Assembly (NCBI GenBank): GCA_905182985.1
Contig: CAJJDN010000124.1
Coordinates: forward strand, 62,001-126,000
Direction: 5' to 3'
DNA: 64,000 nucleotides
Source: Paramecium sonneborni
Taxonomy: Eukaryota; Ciliophora; Oligohymenophorea; Peniculida; Parameciidae
Below the pieces are notes generated by a model. That model worked only from the letters and a program-made list of their open reading frames with translations. It ran no database searches and was not told the DNA's origin. Position 1 is the stretch's first letter. Each line of letters starts with the position of its first letter. The translations under genes were made by a program, and so were the position numbers. Positions 37,593 through 48,321 of this stretch are shown here, one piece after another.

Positions 37593-38805
37593 TTAATATT
37601 AATATCATTTCTTTAATCTTTTTTGATTGCTTCTATTCCTTCCAAAAACTATTTAGGGACTCTCGTCTTAATGTTTATAATTTCTCATTAATCTTCTAAA
37701 TTTATTTATTTCCTAAACTCTTCTTGATGATATAATTCCATTCGATGATGATCTGGAAAATGATGAATTATCACTTTATTAAACTTAACTCGCTTTTCCT
37801 CCACTATTCTTTCTGTCAAATTTTTACTATTCTATTTTCTTTTATTATTCATTCTTAATAAATAATTATTTTAAAGATTCCCTAGTTTCTTATTTTTATT
37901 TATTCTACAATTTTTCACTTTATTAATTAATTACATAACTTAATTGTTAATCAAAATTTTATTATTATTTGAGATTTTACTTTTTCCCTAAAATCTATTT
38001 CTTATAAAAATATTGTTATTTTTGTTCAATATCGATTCCATTTATTTATTATTAAAAACCTAAATTCTATTTCTCTTTTCTTTTTTATTATATTTTTGAT
38101 ATTTTTTTCATTTCATCGTATGTTTCTAATCTGTTGTATGGATTTTCAATCTTTTTTTAAAATCGTTTTTATAAGTGATCTATTTTCTACTCATTTTTCA
38201 TAGATAAATCTAAATTATCTTTTGTTATATATTTATCTACATATTTCTATTTTATTTTTTACTAAATGAACTAAGATTTTTCATCTTCAGAAAATTGTTC
38301 ATTATATAAATCTATCATTTATTTAACTAATACTCCATCATCTTGTTATTTTTGATCTTCTCTATACAATTTTGTATGATATTATTTTATTTTATTTTGC
38401 CTTTCATATCTTTTTGATTTATCCATAGCAATCTTTAAAATCTAAACTCTATCTGCATCTAATAAATCAAAATCTTCATCATCACTATTTGATTAAATTC
38501 CATTTTTCTTTTTCAGAATGATTTCTTTATCTCTTCCTTTATCTTCTTTCTTTAAATAATCTGATGAATGTCTTCTTTTAGATTATTTTTGGCTTGACTA
38601 TTTCTTTACTGTTGGCTTTTAATACTCACTTTTTATTTAAGCTGCATTAATCTTTCTCTTAATTTCTTCTTTCTATTATTAAATAGAACTTATTTCTTTT
38701 TCCATTTTTAATTTCTCTTCTTGAATTTCTTTCACTTATATATAAGGAACTTTTACAGGATCAAACATAAATTATTTAGTAATAGTAACTTATTTGATAT
38801 TCTTT
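37593..38805. repeat. Duplicated block 1, right copy
   Basis: Second copy of the 1213-bp block. This one continues into the full coding sequence of the minus-strand gene, so it gives an intact gene. Removing one copy and the n would leave a normal locus. Confidence 0.85.
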
Positions 38806-40031
38806 TTTAAAATTTAAAGAAACATTTGATCTGATACTTTTTTTTCAAATCTATAAATCTCTTTTTCACCTTCATTTATTAATGCAATTTCCGAAAATCT
38901 CAACCATTTAATAACATCCCTCTATTTTTATATTAACAAACATCTATATAATGGCTTACCTTAATTTATCAATTTTTTTGAAAGAATTTTATAAACTTTC
39001 TCATATTCCTCATAATTTCTTATTTCATCCTCTTACAATTGTTCTTATATCATTTTTTTTACTTCTACAGCATCCTATAATAATTATTATTCGTAAGTAG
39101 ATTCTTTTTATTCTTATTCTTGTAATAATTATATTTATTGGAAATTTTCTTATTGTTTTTTTTCTCCAACATACTAAGAATCTTAATGGAAATTTACAAT
39201 TTGCTTATTTTCTTAATTTTCACTATTTTAAACTTATTATGAAATTTATTTTTTTTCTTTAGTATTTTATGAACCAATAAGTAATTTATTATTAATGCAA
39301 TCTAAGTCTTCAACTTCTTAAGATTTAGGTTATTAATCAAGCATAAATTCATTGTTCTTATTTATGTCTTCTTGATCTTATAACCTAAAATTAATTTAAG
39401 AGTTTTTGGGATTTTAAAATTTCCATATGATAATTTATTTCGGTTTGTTTATTTAAATTTCTTAATGGAAAATTCTATTGATTGGTGTTTCGATATCGAT
39501 AGATTTTTGTTGAGTTCTTAATTAATTTTCAGATTGTTTTCTAAGATTTAATTTCTATATCTCTTAATGTTTCTCCACCTTAAATTATTGTTTAATTATT
39601 TTAACATCTTCAAGGATTTCTTAATCTTCTAAATATTATTCAGTATTTTAGGGTTCTTCAATAGAGGGACTTCGCTCATTCTAAAGTAAAATAGATTCTG
39701 AAATGTACTATGAATCTTTTTTTATGTCTTGTCCTAGATCTTCTTATTCTGAAAGTTCATCAAAGTTAATTTTCCATAATTAAATATGTTTATTAAGTTT
39801 TCTTTGTGAAAGTTAATCTTCTTATATCAATAGGGAAGGTTTCTCAACTGTTTTCTTCTTGATTGGTTGAAATGATGTACCTTATTCTAAGGATTTAAGT
39901 ATAGATCTCGAAACATTATCATTCACTTTTTGATGATTTTCAAGTGAAGGAGACTCAGATAGATTATTAGAGATATCTTCATTATGAGAAAAATCATTCA
40001 TGTAATGTGGTTATTTGATGAGGGATCTCAT
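37605..40031 (-). CDS. Unknown charged Gln/Lys-rich protein, 808 residues
   Basis: One intronless frame of 809 codons from ATG 40029-40031 to TGA 37605-37607; a second in-frame ATG lies at 39999-40001. The protein is Lys/Glu/Gln-rich with predicted coiled coils in the middle (KEIQEEKLKMEKEISSIQQ). A short acidic cluster NSDDEDFDLLDADRVQ and Ser-rich basic segments (RRHSSDYLKKEDKGRDK, SSFSRSSSNGIISSRR) follow. There is no membrane segment, zinc ligand cluster or enzyme motif. The basic, disordered and coiled-coil make-up would suit a cytoskeletal or nuclear scaffold, but that is only composition. Its 3' half is repeated to the left as an assembly duplicate. Confidence 0.72.
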
Positions 40032-40252
40032 ATAAAAATAATATCAAGTCACACTATATCAATGATTAATTAGGTATAAGTATAAGAATGATTTTTTATG
40101 CTTTCAAATGAGATTAGATAAAATTTATATATAAATATATATATATTCAACATAATTTAAATATGTTATTAAATTCAAATTTAGTTTGAGATTTCTTTTT
40201 CATTAATGATTACAAATTCGGGTGAGATTTATAATTATTATTTGTAAATTTA
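40032..40252. promoter_or_regulatory. Divergent promoter region
   Basis: 221 bp between two divergent start codons, so it must contain both promoters. It has an alternating TA run (atatatatata near 40136) but no motif I can name. Confidence 0.4.
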
Positions 40253-42316
40253 ATGATTCTTGGAACAGAAGTAAACGAATTTGTTTCTAATCGCTAATAA
40301 TCTAAAATTCATTATCTTTCTGAAGAGAATAAATCCTTGTAAGAATATATCCAAGACCTTGAAAGAGCTTTGAAATTGAATAAATAAGCAATGGCACTAA
40401 CATTAGAAGGGTTGAATAAAAGACCATAAGTATTTTGGATTATTATATAGTTGATATCAGATAGTAGCACAATGTCAACAGGGTATAATAATTATCAGAA
40501 TTCCTAATTAGAAGGAGTCATAAAATTATTAAATGAAGAGAATCAAAAACTAATTTAAGGATTGTCCAATTAATAAAGAATCTCTCAATAATTATAAACT
40601 AAAATATTATTGTTAGAATAGATCTCTGAGGAACAATAAAATTATTATAAAGATTTAATAGGAGATCTAGAGTACAAACTAATAGAATTGAAACGAAGTA
40701 TTCATGATAAGGAATATGCTATCTAAGAATTAGAAAGAATGAAACCTATACAAGAGAAAGAAGGCTAATTGGTTAAAATAGTTGAAGTTGTTACTCCTTC
40801 AGAATCAAATCTAAAGTTGCATGAAGAACTTGAAAATGTTAGAAATCTCTTAAATAAAATCACTATGGAGGCATAAACCATAAGTGAAACAAATAGTGCC
40901 TTAAAAGAAGTAAATTATGTAAGTATTTTTTATCCATATTTAGAATTTAAAAAGAGAAATATTTAAATTGAGAATTGTTTTGAGAAGTTAAATTAATTTT
41001 TAGAGTATGAAAGGTAAAACCATTAAATTTATAATAGATTTTGTATATAATGAATATCTAGATAAAAATGATGAAAATCTTCAAATCAATAGAGAAGTTT
41101 AAAATCAAAGAGGTAAACTAGAACAAATGCATTAAGAATTATATGGAACTTCTAATTTAGGTTATGGTTTCTCTCCAGAACCATAATAATTAAAATATTT
41201 GAGTAAAAATGAAAGAATGATTTATCAAGAAAAATTACATAAAATGGAAATGATGGTTAAAGGATTCAAAGAATTATTTGAAAAAGAAAAAAATGCTAAT
41301 TTACATGTTAGAAAATTATACAATGATTTACTTGCTAAGTATGAATACATATTAGATACAAATGAATTAATTATTAAATCAAATAATTTAAAAGATGAAA
41401 GAAATGAAAAATAACAAATTGAATTATCATTCTATAAAAAATAAAGTTAAAGTTTAATGGAATAATTAAGAAATAGAAAAACATTTAATTCTATACCTTT
41501 AAATCAAGAATAAGATATTGCAGTTGGAATATTTAGTCCAAGATATCAATAGTAGAGATAACTTAATAATCAATCTTAATCACCTTACTCAAAAGTACAA
41601 TAAACTGTTCCAGATGATTTAGATATTAAAAACTCTGCTAGATGCTTAAATTAAACAAATTAAAATAAAATTGTCAAAACTCAATAAAATAATCCAGTTT
41701 AAAACATTTCTGTTAAAAAATAGATTCAAGAAATATAAATTTTAAATGATAGTTAATCTATTGAATAGGATAAATATATTTGTTAAACTGCCAGAGGAGA
41801 TAAATAAAAACTAACTCAATTAACTTCATAATAAAAAGGATAAATAATTTAATATTATGATATGACTAAATCAGAGTGTATTGATTTCTTAATGTCAATG
41901 TTTAATGATTATTTTCAAAAATTTGATGTAAACTATTTCTTTATGTCTCTCTTAGTTAAATAATGTAAAAAAACAATAATTGATGAAATAAATGTAAAAC
42001 ACCAATCTACATAAAAAATCCATTAAAAGATCTTATAGTAATCCTTTTCTCTATTTTTCAAATGTTTAAGCAATTACTTTCAATTAACCCCCAAAATAAT
42101 CCGTCATTGCTCTAGTATTTTAATTATCTATCTTAGGCAAAAAATGAAATTTAGATTTTGTTAACTGAACTATAAAGTAAAAAGTAGAAATAAGTCTAAC
42201 ATAAAGTTAATGATGTCTTTAATATTGATGTCTCTAAAATAGATTTGAAACAAAATAAAAGACAAATGTTTGATCATGATTTAAGTTTTATTTCAAACTC
42301 TGATGGGCATGATTGA
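40253..42316 (+). CDS. Coiled-coil protein, 655 residues
   Basis: Introns: 40430-40450 (21), 40919-40943 (25), 41928-41955 (28), 42115-42136 (22); splicing gives 656 codons. The first 400 residues form heptad-like coiled coil (HYLSEENKSLQEYIQDLERA, LHKMEMMVKGFKELFEKEKN). The rest is Gln/Asn-rich and polar, ending FDHDLSFISNSDGHD. Around 40944-41060 an alternative exists: no splicing at 40919 and a 19-nt intron (41045-41063) instead; both keep the frame, and I prefer the canonical 25-nt intron. No family is recognised; a basal-body or cortical structural role would fit but is not shown. Confidence 0.68.
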
Positions 42317-42349
42317 TTTATGATTTTATTTTTTTTAATTAAATAAGTC

Positions 42350-42796
42350 ATGTCGAAATAAGATGTTAAAACAACTTAATCCACTTTAGCTGAATCAATG
42401 CGTTTTAGTGAAGTACCACTAAACCATTATATTTTCAGCATGAAGGTAGGCTCTAAAATGTTACATGTACAAATAGAAATCCCTTCTGAATCTCTAATCA
42501 TAGAAGCGGTAGAAACAGCCATTGATTATTTTGTTCAAATTTATTATGATTAAGAAATTAATCAAAAAATTGACAATTACGATATACATTCTGCCGATCC
42601 TCAAGGAAATCCATTATCAAATAAATTTTAAACAGACTAAACACTTTAAGAAATTCATTGTAAAAATTTTGCATTAGTTGCTAAAAAAAAAGGAGCATTA
42701 TTATCTATATTAAAATAGCCTCTATAAATAGATGTTAAGACTAAAAATATACTTGATGTTCCTCAATTTAGATACAATACAACTATTTCCAAATGA
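42350..42796 (+). CDS. Unknown 148-residue protein
   Basis: Single exon, ATG 42350-42352 to TGA 42794-42796, 33 nt after the previous stop. A compact region with beta-strand character (LNHYIFSMKVGSKMLHVQIE) followed by a helix (EAVETAIDYFVQIYY) suggests a small mixed alpha/beta domain, perhaps ubiquitin-like, though no signature is present. The C-terminal segment has KNFALVAKKKGALLSILK. Function unknown. Confidence 0.68.
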
Positions 42797-42909
42797 TTAC
42801 TATATATACATGAAGAAATTTAATTTGCTTTAACTTCTTAGAAAAACACTCATTAAATTCTTATTTTTTTTTTAGAACTAAAATTACTAATTTAAATTCC
42901 AACATTAAA

Positions 42910-44008
42910 CAAACAATTTATTTAATTCATCAAACTTAAAATATATGCAAATACAAGTTTATTTTATATTTAACTTAAAATAACAGTATAAGAAAATGAG
43001 GCATTCAGTTCAAATTTAATTTAAGCTTAACTCATTTCATTTGTAATTTTTTAAATAACTTTTTTTATTATTTTTATGAAGTTTTTCAGTTTAATATCTT
43101 TATATAACAACAAATCTGTTGTGAAATTAAAAATGAATATTTTTTTTTGATTTAATAAATACAATGTATGTTGTTTCTCTAAATTTATAAAAAATTAATA
43201 TTTTTATGTTTTAAGATAGTAAGAAGCATGGTCCTTGTCTAGAATTATAGAACTTGGAGCCATTACATAAATCTATAAGCAAGATAACAGATCCAGATAT
43301 TCAAAGTTTTGAATGTTAGAAAAATACTTACATTATGTCTCCAAGATCATAACGATTTGACAAACTGGGAAATTTGATCCATAAAAATTAGAAAAAAAAA
43401 TATTAGATAACATTTAGAGATGAAGTTACAGACAAAGCGAAATTGTATGATATTATTGAAGTGGAAAATTGGAAAAAATATAATATTGTAGATGAAAAAA
43501 AAGAGAAAGTAGGCTGCTGTCAATCCAAAAGCTGCTAATTATTTTGATATCACTCCATATTACAATCTCTATCTTTATATTTAATGATTTTTAAGTTTAC
43601 TTTCTCATCTCATATTCAACACTTTGATGTTCAATGTTGATGAACAAAGTCTACTCTAATTTCATATTTTGTTTAACTACTAACTCAAAAAGTCATATTA
43701 TAATCTCAAATATTTGAGATCCGTCTATTTTTTAAATTATCAATATTTCTTTTTTAATTGGATCCAATTTTCCAATAAATTTCATTATTTGTAAACAGTT
43801 TTGTATCAAGAATTAGAACTATAAATTTTTTCTTAAGAATCTATGCTTAACTTTATATTTCATTTCATTTAATACTATTCTTAAATTTTGTATCAGTATA
43901 TTCTTACTTTATCCTTTTTATTAATTATTAGGTTGCGATTGAAATATAAATAATGAATAGTTAAAGTAGATTAAGTTATTAGGATTGTTATTTTATACAA
44001 ATCTTATA
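42910..44008. repeat. Duplicated block 2, left copy (probable assembly artefact)
   Basis: 1099 bp identical to 44018-45116 as far as I can read, followed by a short ctttttt tail and an undetermined base at 44017. The same pattern as block 1; it includes a whole small gene. 42797-42909 and the non-gene parts of the block show nothing coding that I trust. Confidence 0.85.
43206..43547 (+). CDS. Small VENWK-family protein, left copy
   Basis: 113 residues in one exon. The N-terminal part is polar (MFQDSKKHGPCLELQNLEPL). The C-terminal part, KKYQITFRDEVTDKAKLYD then IIEVENWKKYN, ends in a Cys cluster (VGCCQSKSC). The gene at 45602 shows the same FRE/D...VENWK-YN...CxC pattern, so the two form a family. 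Such C-terminal cysteines could be lipidated or bind metal; function unknown. This copy is probably an assembly duplicate of 44314-44655. Confidence 0.65.
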
Positions 44009-44017
44009 CTTTTTTTN

Positions 44018-45116
44018 CAAACAATTTATTTAATTCATCAAACTTAAAATATATGCAAATACAAGTTTATTTTATATTTAACTTAAAATAACAGTATAAG
44101 AAAATGAGGCATTCAGTTCAAATTTAATTTAAGCTTAACTCATTTCATTTGTAATTTTTTAAATAACTTTTTTTATTATTTTTATGAAGTTTTTCAGTTT
44201 AATATCTTTATATAACAACAAATCTGTTGTGAAATTAAAAATGAATATTTTTTTTTGATTTAATAAATACAATGTATGTTGTTTCTCTAAATTTATAAAA
44301 AATTAATATTTTTATGTTTTAAGATAGTAAGAAGCATGGTCCTTGTCTAGAATTATAGAACTTGGAGCCATTACATAAATCTATAAGCAAGATAACAGAT
44401 CCAGATATTCAAAGTTTTGAATGTTAGAAAAATACTTACATTATGTCTCCAAGATCATAACGATTTGACAAACTGGGAAATTTGATCCATAAAAATTAGA
44501 AAAAAAAATATTAGATAACATTTAGAGATGAAGTTACAGACAAAGCGAAATTGTATGATATTATTGAAGTGGAAAATTGGAAAAAATATAATATTGTAGA
44601 TGAAAAAAAAGAGAAAGTAGGCTGCTGTCAATCCAAAAGCTGCTAATTATTTTGATATCACTCCATATTACAATCTCTATCTTTATATTTAATGATTTTT
44701 AAGTTTACTTTCTCATCTCATATTCAACACTTTGATGTTCAATGTTGATGAACAAAGTCTACTCTAATTTCATATTTTGTTTAACTACTAACTCAAAAAG
44801 TCATATTATAATCTCAAATATTTGAGATCCGTCTATTTTTTAAATTATCAATATTTCTTTTTTAATTGGATCCAATTTTCCAATAAATTTCATTATTTGT
44901 AAACAGTTTTGTATCAAGAATTAGAACTATAAATTTTTTCTTAAGAATCTATGCTTAACTTTATATTTCATTTCATTTAATACTATTCTTAAATTTTGTA
45001 TCAGTATATTCTTACTTTATCCTTTTTATTAATTATTAGGTTGCGATTGAAATATAAATAATGAATAGTTAAAGTAGATTAAGTTATTAGGATTGTTATT
45101 TTATACAAATCTTATA
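44018..45116. repeat. Duplicated block 2, right copy
   Basis: Second copy of the 1099-bp block, offset 1108 bp. After it the sequence continues with new material (cttatatccaattttt), whereas the left copy ends in a short T run before the n. Confidence 0.85.
44314..44655 (+). CDS. Small VENWK-family protein, right copy
   Basis: Same 113-residue product as 43206-43547, letter for letter as far as I can compare. Only one of the two is likely to exist in the genome. Family features: a basic segment before FRDEV, the invariant-looking VENWKKYN block and a C-terminal Cys cluster. Confidence 0.65.
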
Positions 45117-45601
45117 TCCAATTTTTTTAAATACTATAATAATACTTTTTTTTAATTATATTATTTTTACTGACTTTAAGAAATTTTACTTAGGTAAAGT
45201 CTCTTTGATTAATTTTTATTTTTTATTGTAATTGAATGTCCAAATATATCTATCTATTTAAAATTTTTATCACACAAAAATAATTGAATCTTAATTAAAA
45301 ATTGTATTTTTTGAAAAACTATTGTAAGAATTTTGTTATCCTAGTTCATAAACAAATTGTATCATATTTTTTTATAATATTTTACTAAATATCAAGTAAT
45401 TATATAGGTTTATTGATAAATTGTTTCGGCTATCAATAGCTCTATTAATTTAAAAAATGAATCATATAATTAGTTAGCCTGACAATCCTATAATCTGTTG
45501 AAAAAATCTGTTTTATAAGTAGTGTTTATTTTTAATACTTTATTATGTATAATTAAAATAATAGAAACATAATATTGACAAATTATTTAGATTCATTAAT
45601 T
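45117..45601. other. Intergenic, AT-rich
   Basis: No open frame with convincing composition on either strand. It contains the promoter of the small gene at 45602. Confidence 0.5.
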
Positions 45602-45941
45602 ATGGGCAAATCATTTAATATTATAAATAAAATGTCTGATTCTGATTCTGATTACTACTAGAAGTTTGGAATTAACCAATCTGTTTTCAATAGTGAGCCA
45701 ATAAAATAATTGACTCCTATTTTAAAAGTGGCTAGGTCAGCATCAGATGATATTATGGTTAGAAAAGATAGTTATGGGAATGTAATTTCAAATGGAAATA
45801 AGAAACATAAAATATAGTTCAGAGAAAAAAATGAAATATTCTTAGGTATTAAAATTGAATTATAGAATAGTTGAAAATTGGAAATAATATAATACGGACG
45901 TGGCAAATTAAGAATCTCCCTGTATCTGTCAAATAATTTGA
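45602..45941 (+). CDS. Small VENWK-family protein, second member
   Basis: 104 residues after removal of a 25-nt intron (45846-45870, GTA...TAG), which joins KNEIFL to VENWKQYN. An earlier TAG acceptor (20 nt) would break the frame, which supports the longer intron. The N-terminus has an alternating Ser/Asp run (MSDSDSDYYQKFG) and a basic block KHKIQFREKNEIF; the C-terminus ends SPCICQII. It shares FRE, VENWK-YN and a terminal Cys pair with the protein at 44314. Function unknown. Confidence 0.6.
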
Positions 45942-46343
45942 TACTTTTATATTTCATGTTTTTCACTAATACTTATTTCTGATTTTATTTATAGATTTAG
46001 AAGTATTTATTTTAAAATAAAATTCAAACTAATAATTTTACATAAATTTAATCATAAAATCATGTTGTATAATGAAAAAATACATGTATGACAAGGAACC
46101 TTATAAAAAAGGTAGTTTAATATAAATGATTAAAATAGGAAAAATATCTAATTGAAAAGTGTTATTGGATTTATATTTGAAAAATAACAAAATAAGTTTA
46201 AGTTTGGGATAGAATGTAAGTGTTCTAGATTTCGAAAAATGAAAAATTGATGTTGTTTGTAGGATTTAATCAATAAAAGTTATTGATAAATGATAATATT
46301 TTTTGAATTCAATAATATATATATAAAAATCAAATTTGAGAAG
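45942..46343. other. Intergenic, AT-rich
   Basis: Nothing coding recognised; a short TA run lies just before the next gene (near 46315). Confidence 0.5.
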
Positions 46344-47060
46344 ATGTCTTAATAAAGAAGACCAAATAGTTAGTAGAAGATGACATAGAATATAGTAAAA
46401 AAGTAATTTGATATTAGACATAATCAATTAACAATTTAAAGAGTTAATTATAGTAATAGAGATAAAATAATAGATGGTGTGAATAAAAAATAAATAAAGA
46501 ACTTTTCGATTTTTTGTCATAAATAAATTTACAATAATATTATGGAAAGATAGCGTAGCATTGTGAGGGTAGTTTATAGTAACTGATTGAAATGAAGTAA
46601 ATAAATGAATTAAATAAATCAGATCAACGAAAGATATTAAGGACTTACCATTTGGATATCAAATTAAATTATAGGTATAAAGACTTGATTAAAATTGAGA
46701 AAGCGATTGAGAAGATGTCTAAGGAAGCAGGAAATAAAATATCTCCGATTTAGAAAATAGAATAGAGATTATAAAATGATTAGAAAGAATGTTGTTGGAT
46801 ATGTTTTTAATTGATATTTGAAAGCATAGATTGTTATGGGAAGAAAATGTGTTCTGAAAAATGTAAATAAATGTATTTGAAAGAGATATAAGTAAGGAAG
46901 TCTAAATTAAAATAAGATAAATTGTAAGAGATGTGGAAGAGTGAAACCTAAATATGATGCAATTAATTCATATGGAGAATGGTACTGTAAATAAGAATGT
47001 GTTTATAGTGAGGAGGAATTAATGTTTTTGTTAATAAAATAGAGTCAATCAAAGAAATGA
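46344..47060 (+). CDS. Zinc-finger (TRASH/MYM-like) protein, 222 residues
   Basis: Introns 46395-46417 (23) and 46892-46916 (25, ends AAG) give 223 codons. The N-terminal 120 residues are basic and helical (RWCEQKINKELFDFLSQ, LIKIEKAIEKMSKEAG). The C-terminus holds two Cys-rich units: CCWICFQLIFESIDCYGKKM with CSEKCKQMYLKEI, then CKRCGRVKPKYDAINSYGEW with YCKQECVYSEEE. A CxxC pair followed after about 17-20 residues by CxxxC next to an aromatic residue is the TRASH/MYM (FCS-type) zinc-finger pattern. The second intron sits exactly between the two units. Metal binding is well supported; whether it binds protein or nucleic acid is open. Confidence 0.75.
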
Positions 47061-47096
47061 GTTAGTTAATATATAGTTAATAATTTTAATTTTGAT

Positions 47097-48262
47097 ATGT
47101 CAGATATAAAATTCAAAATTCATCCAAAAAAATCTTAAGAGTTTGATAGATCTAAATTGTTGAAAGAGAGAAAGGAAATAGTTTAGGCATTTGAGTAATA
47201 GTGGATAAAAGAATCAATAGATCCTATTAGATATAAGAAGGGAATAAAAATAAAGAATTATGTTGATTTAGGCAAATACGAAGGTGAATTGGTTAATGAT
47301 AAAAGATGTGGCAAAGGCATATATCATTATAGTAATGGGGACATTTATATTGGAGAATGGAGAGACGATAGGTATAAGAGAAAGCACATTGTAGGTTTCA
47401 TGGGAAAGGAGTTTATTTATTTGTAAATGGAGAGAGATATGAGGGAGATTTGAGAGATAGCACAAAGCATGGTCGTGGAATATATTTATATGAGAATGGT
47501 AATACATATGAAGGAGAGTGGGCAAATGATAAAAAAAATGGTAATGGAACATATTCATACTTTATAAATAATGAGAAATTTGAAGGATAATGGTTGGAAG
47601 GGGAGAAACATGGAAAAGGTATGTACATATATACAAGTGGTGATAAATATTATGGAGATTGGAGAGATGGAACAAAATCAGGATAGGGTATTTTTGAGTA
47701 TTTAAATGGATCAAGATTTGAAGGAGAATTTTAAGATGATAAAGCTAATGGGTATGGAATAATGGAATATTAAAATGGAGATAAATATGAAGGAGATTGG
47801 ATAGGAGGTTTAAAATAAGGACAAGGAATATATTATTATTTTGATGGATCAAAGTATGAAGGAGAATGGAGGAATGATCATTAATATGGATATGGAATAT
47901 TTCATTACATTAATGGTGATAGATATGAAGGATAATTTATAGATGGAGAACGTTGTGGAAAAGGAGTTTATATATATAGTTGTGGAGATAAATATGAAGG
48001 AGAATATAGGAATGATGAAAGAAATGGAATAGGAAGGTTGCAAATGATTAATAATGATATATATATTGGTGAATGGTTGAATGGAAGAAGAAATGGTAAG
48101 GGAAAATATGAATATGCTAATGGAGATTATTATGAAGGCTTCTTTTAAGATGGAATTAGATCTGGCAAAGGAATATACTGTTGGAAAAATGGAGATAAAT
48201 GTTTTGGATAATGGAAAAATGATTATATGATTGGAGAAGGAGAATACTTGCCATAAAATTGA
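47097..48262 (+). CDS. MORN-repeat protein, 380 residues
   Basis: One 23-nt intron (47372-47394) splits the second repeat. After about 65 residues of basic leader the protein consists of 14 consecutive MORN units of about 23 residues, for example YEGELVNDKRCGKGIYHY, YEGDLRDSTKHGRGIYLY, YEGEWRNDHQYGYGIFHY and YEGFFQDGIRSGKGIYCW. It stops shortly after the last unit. MORN repeats form extended beta-sheets that act as scaffolds, often at membranes, the cytoskeleton or cilia in protists. With nothing but repeats it is probably a structural or docking protein. Confidence 0.92.
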
Positions 48263-48321
48263 AATGTTATAAAATAAAGTAATTTTACTAAATTTATGTT
48301 ATGAAATAACTTATATAATTA

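Noticed and set aside
36379..38805. Genuine tandem gene duplication
   Set aside because: No difference seen between copies, an undetermined base exactly at the join, and an intact gene only if one copy is ignored.
43540..43900. Minus-strand frame interrupted by one TGA, repeated in the duplicate
   Set aside because: It extends antisense into the 3' end of the small plus-strand gene and no intron removes the TGA.
47268..48043. Several minus-strand frames opposite the MORN gene
   Set aside because: Shadows of the regular GAA-GGA-TGG codons on the plus strand; their products are low-complexity.
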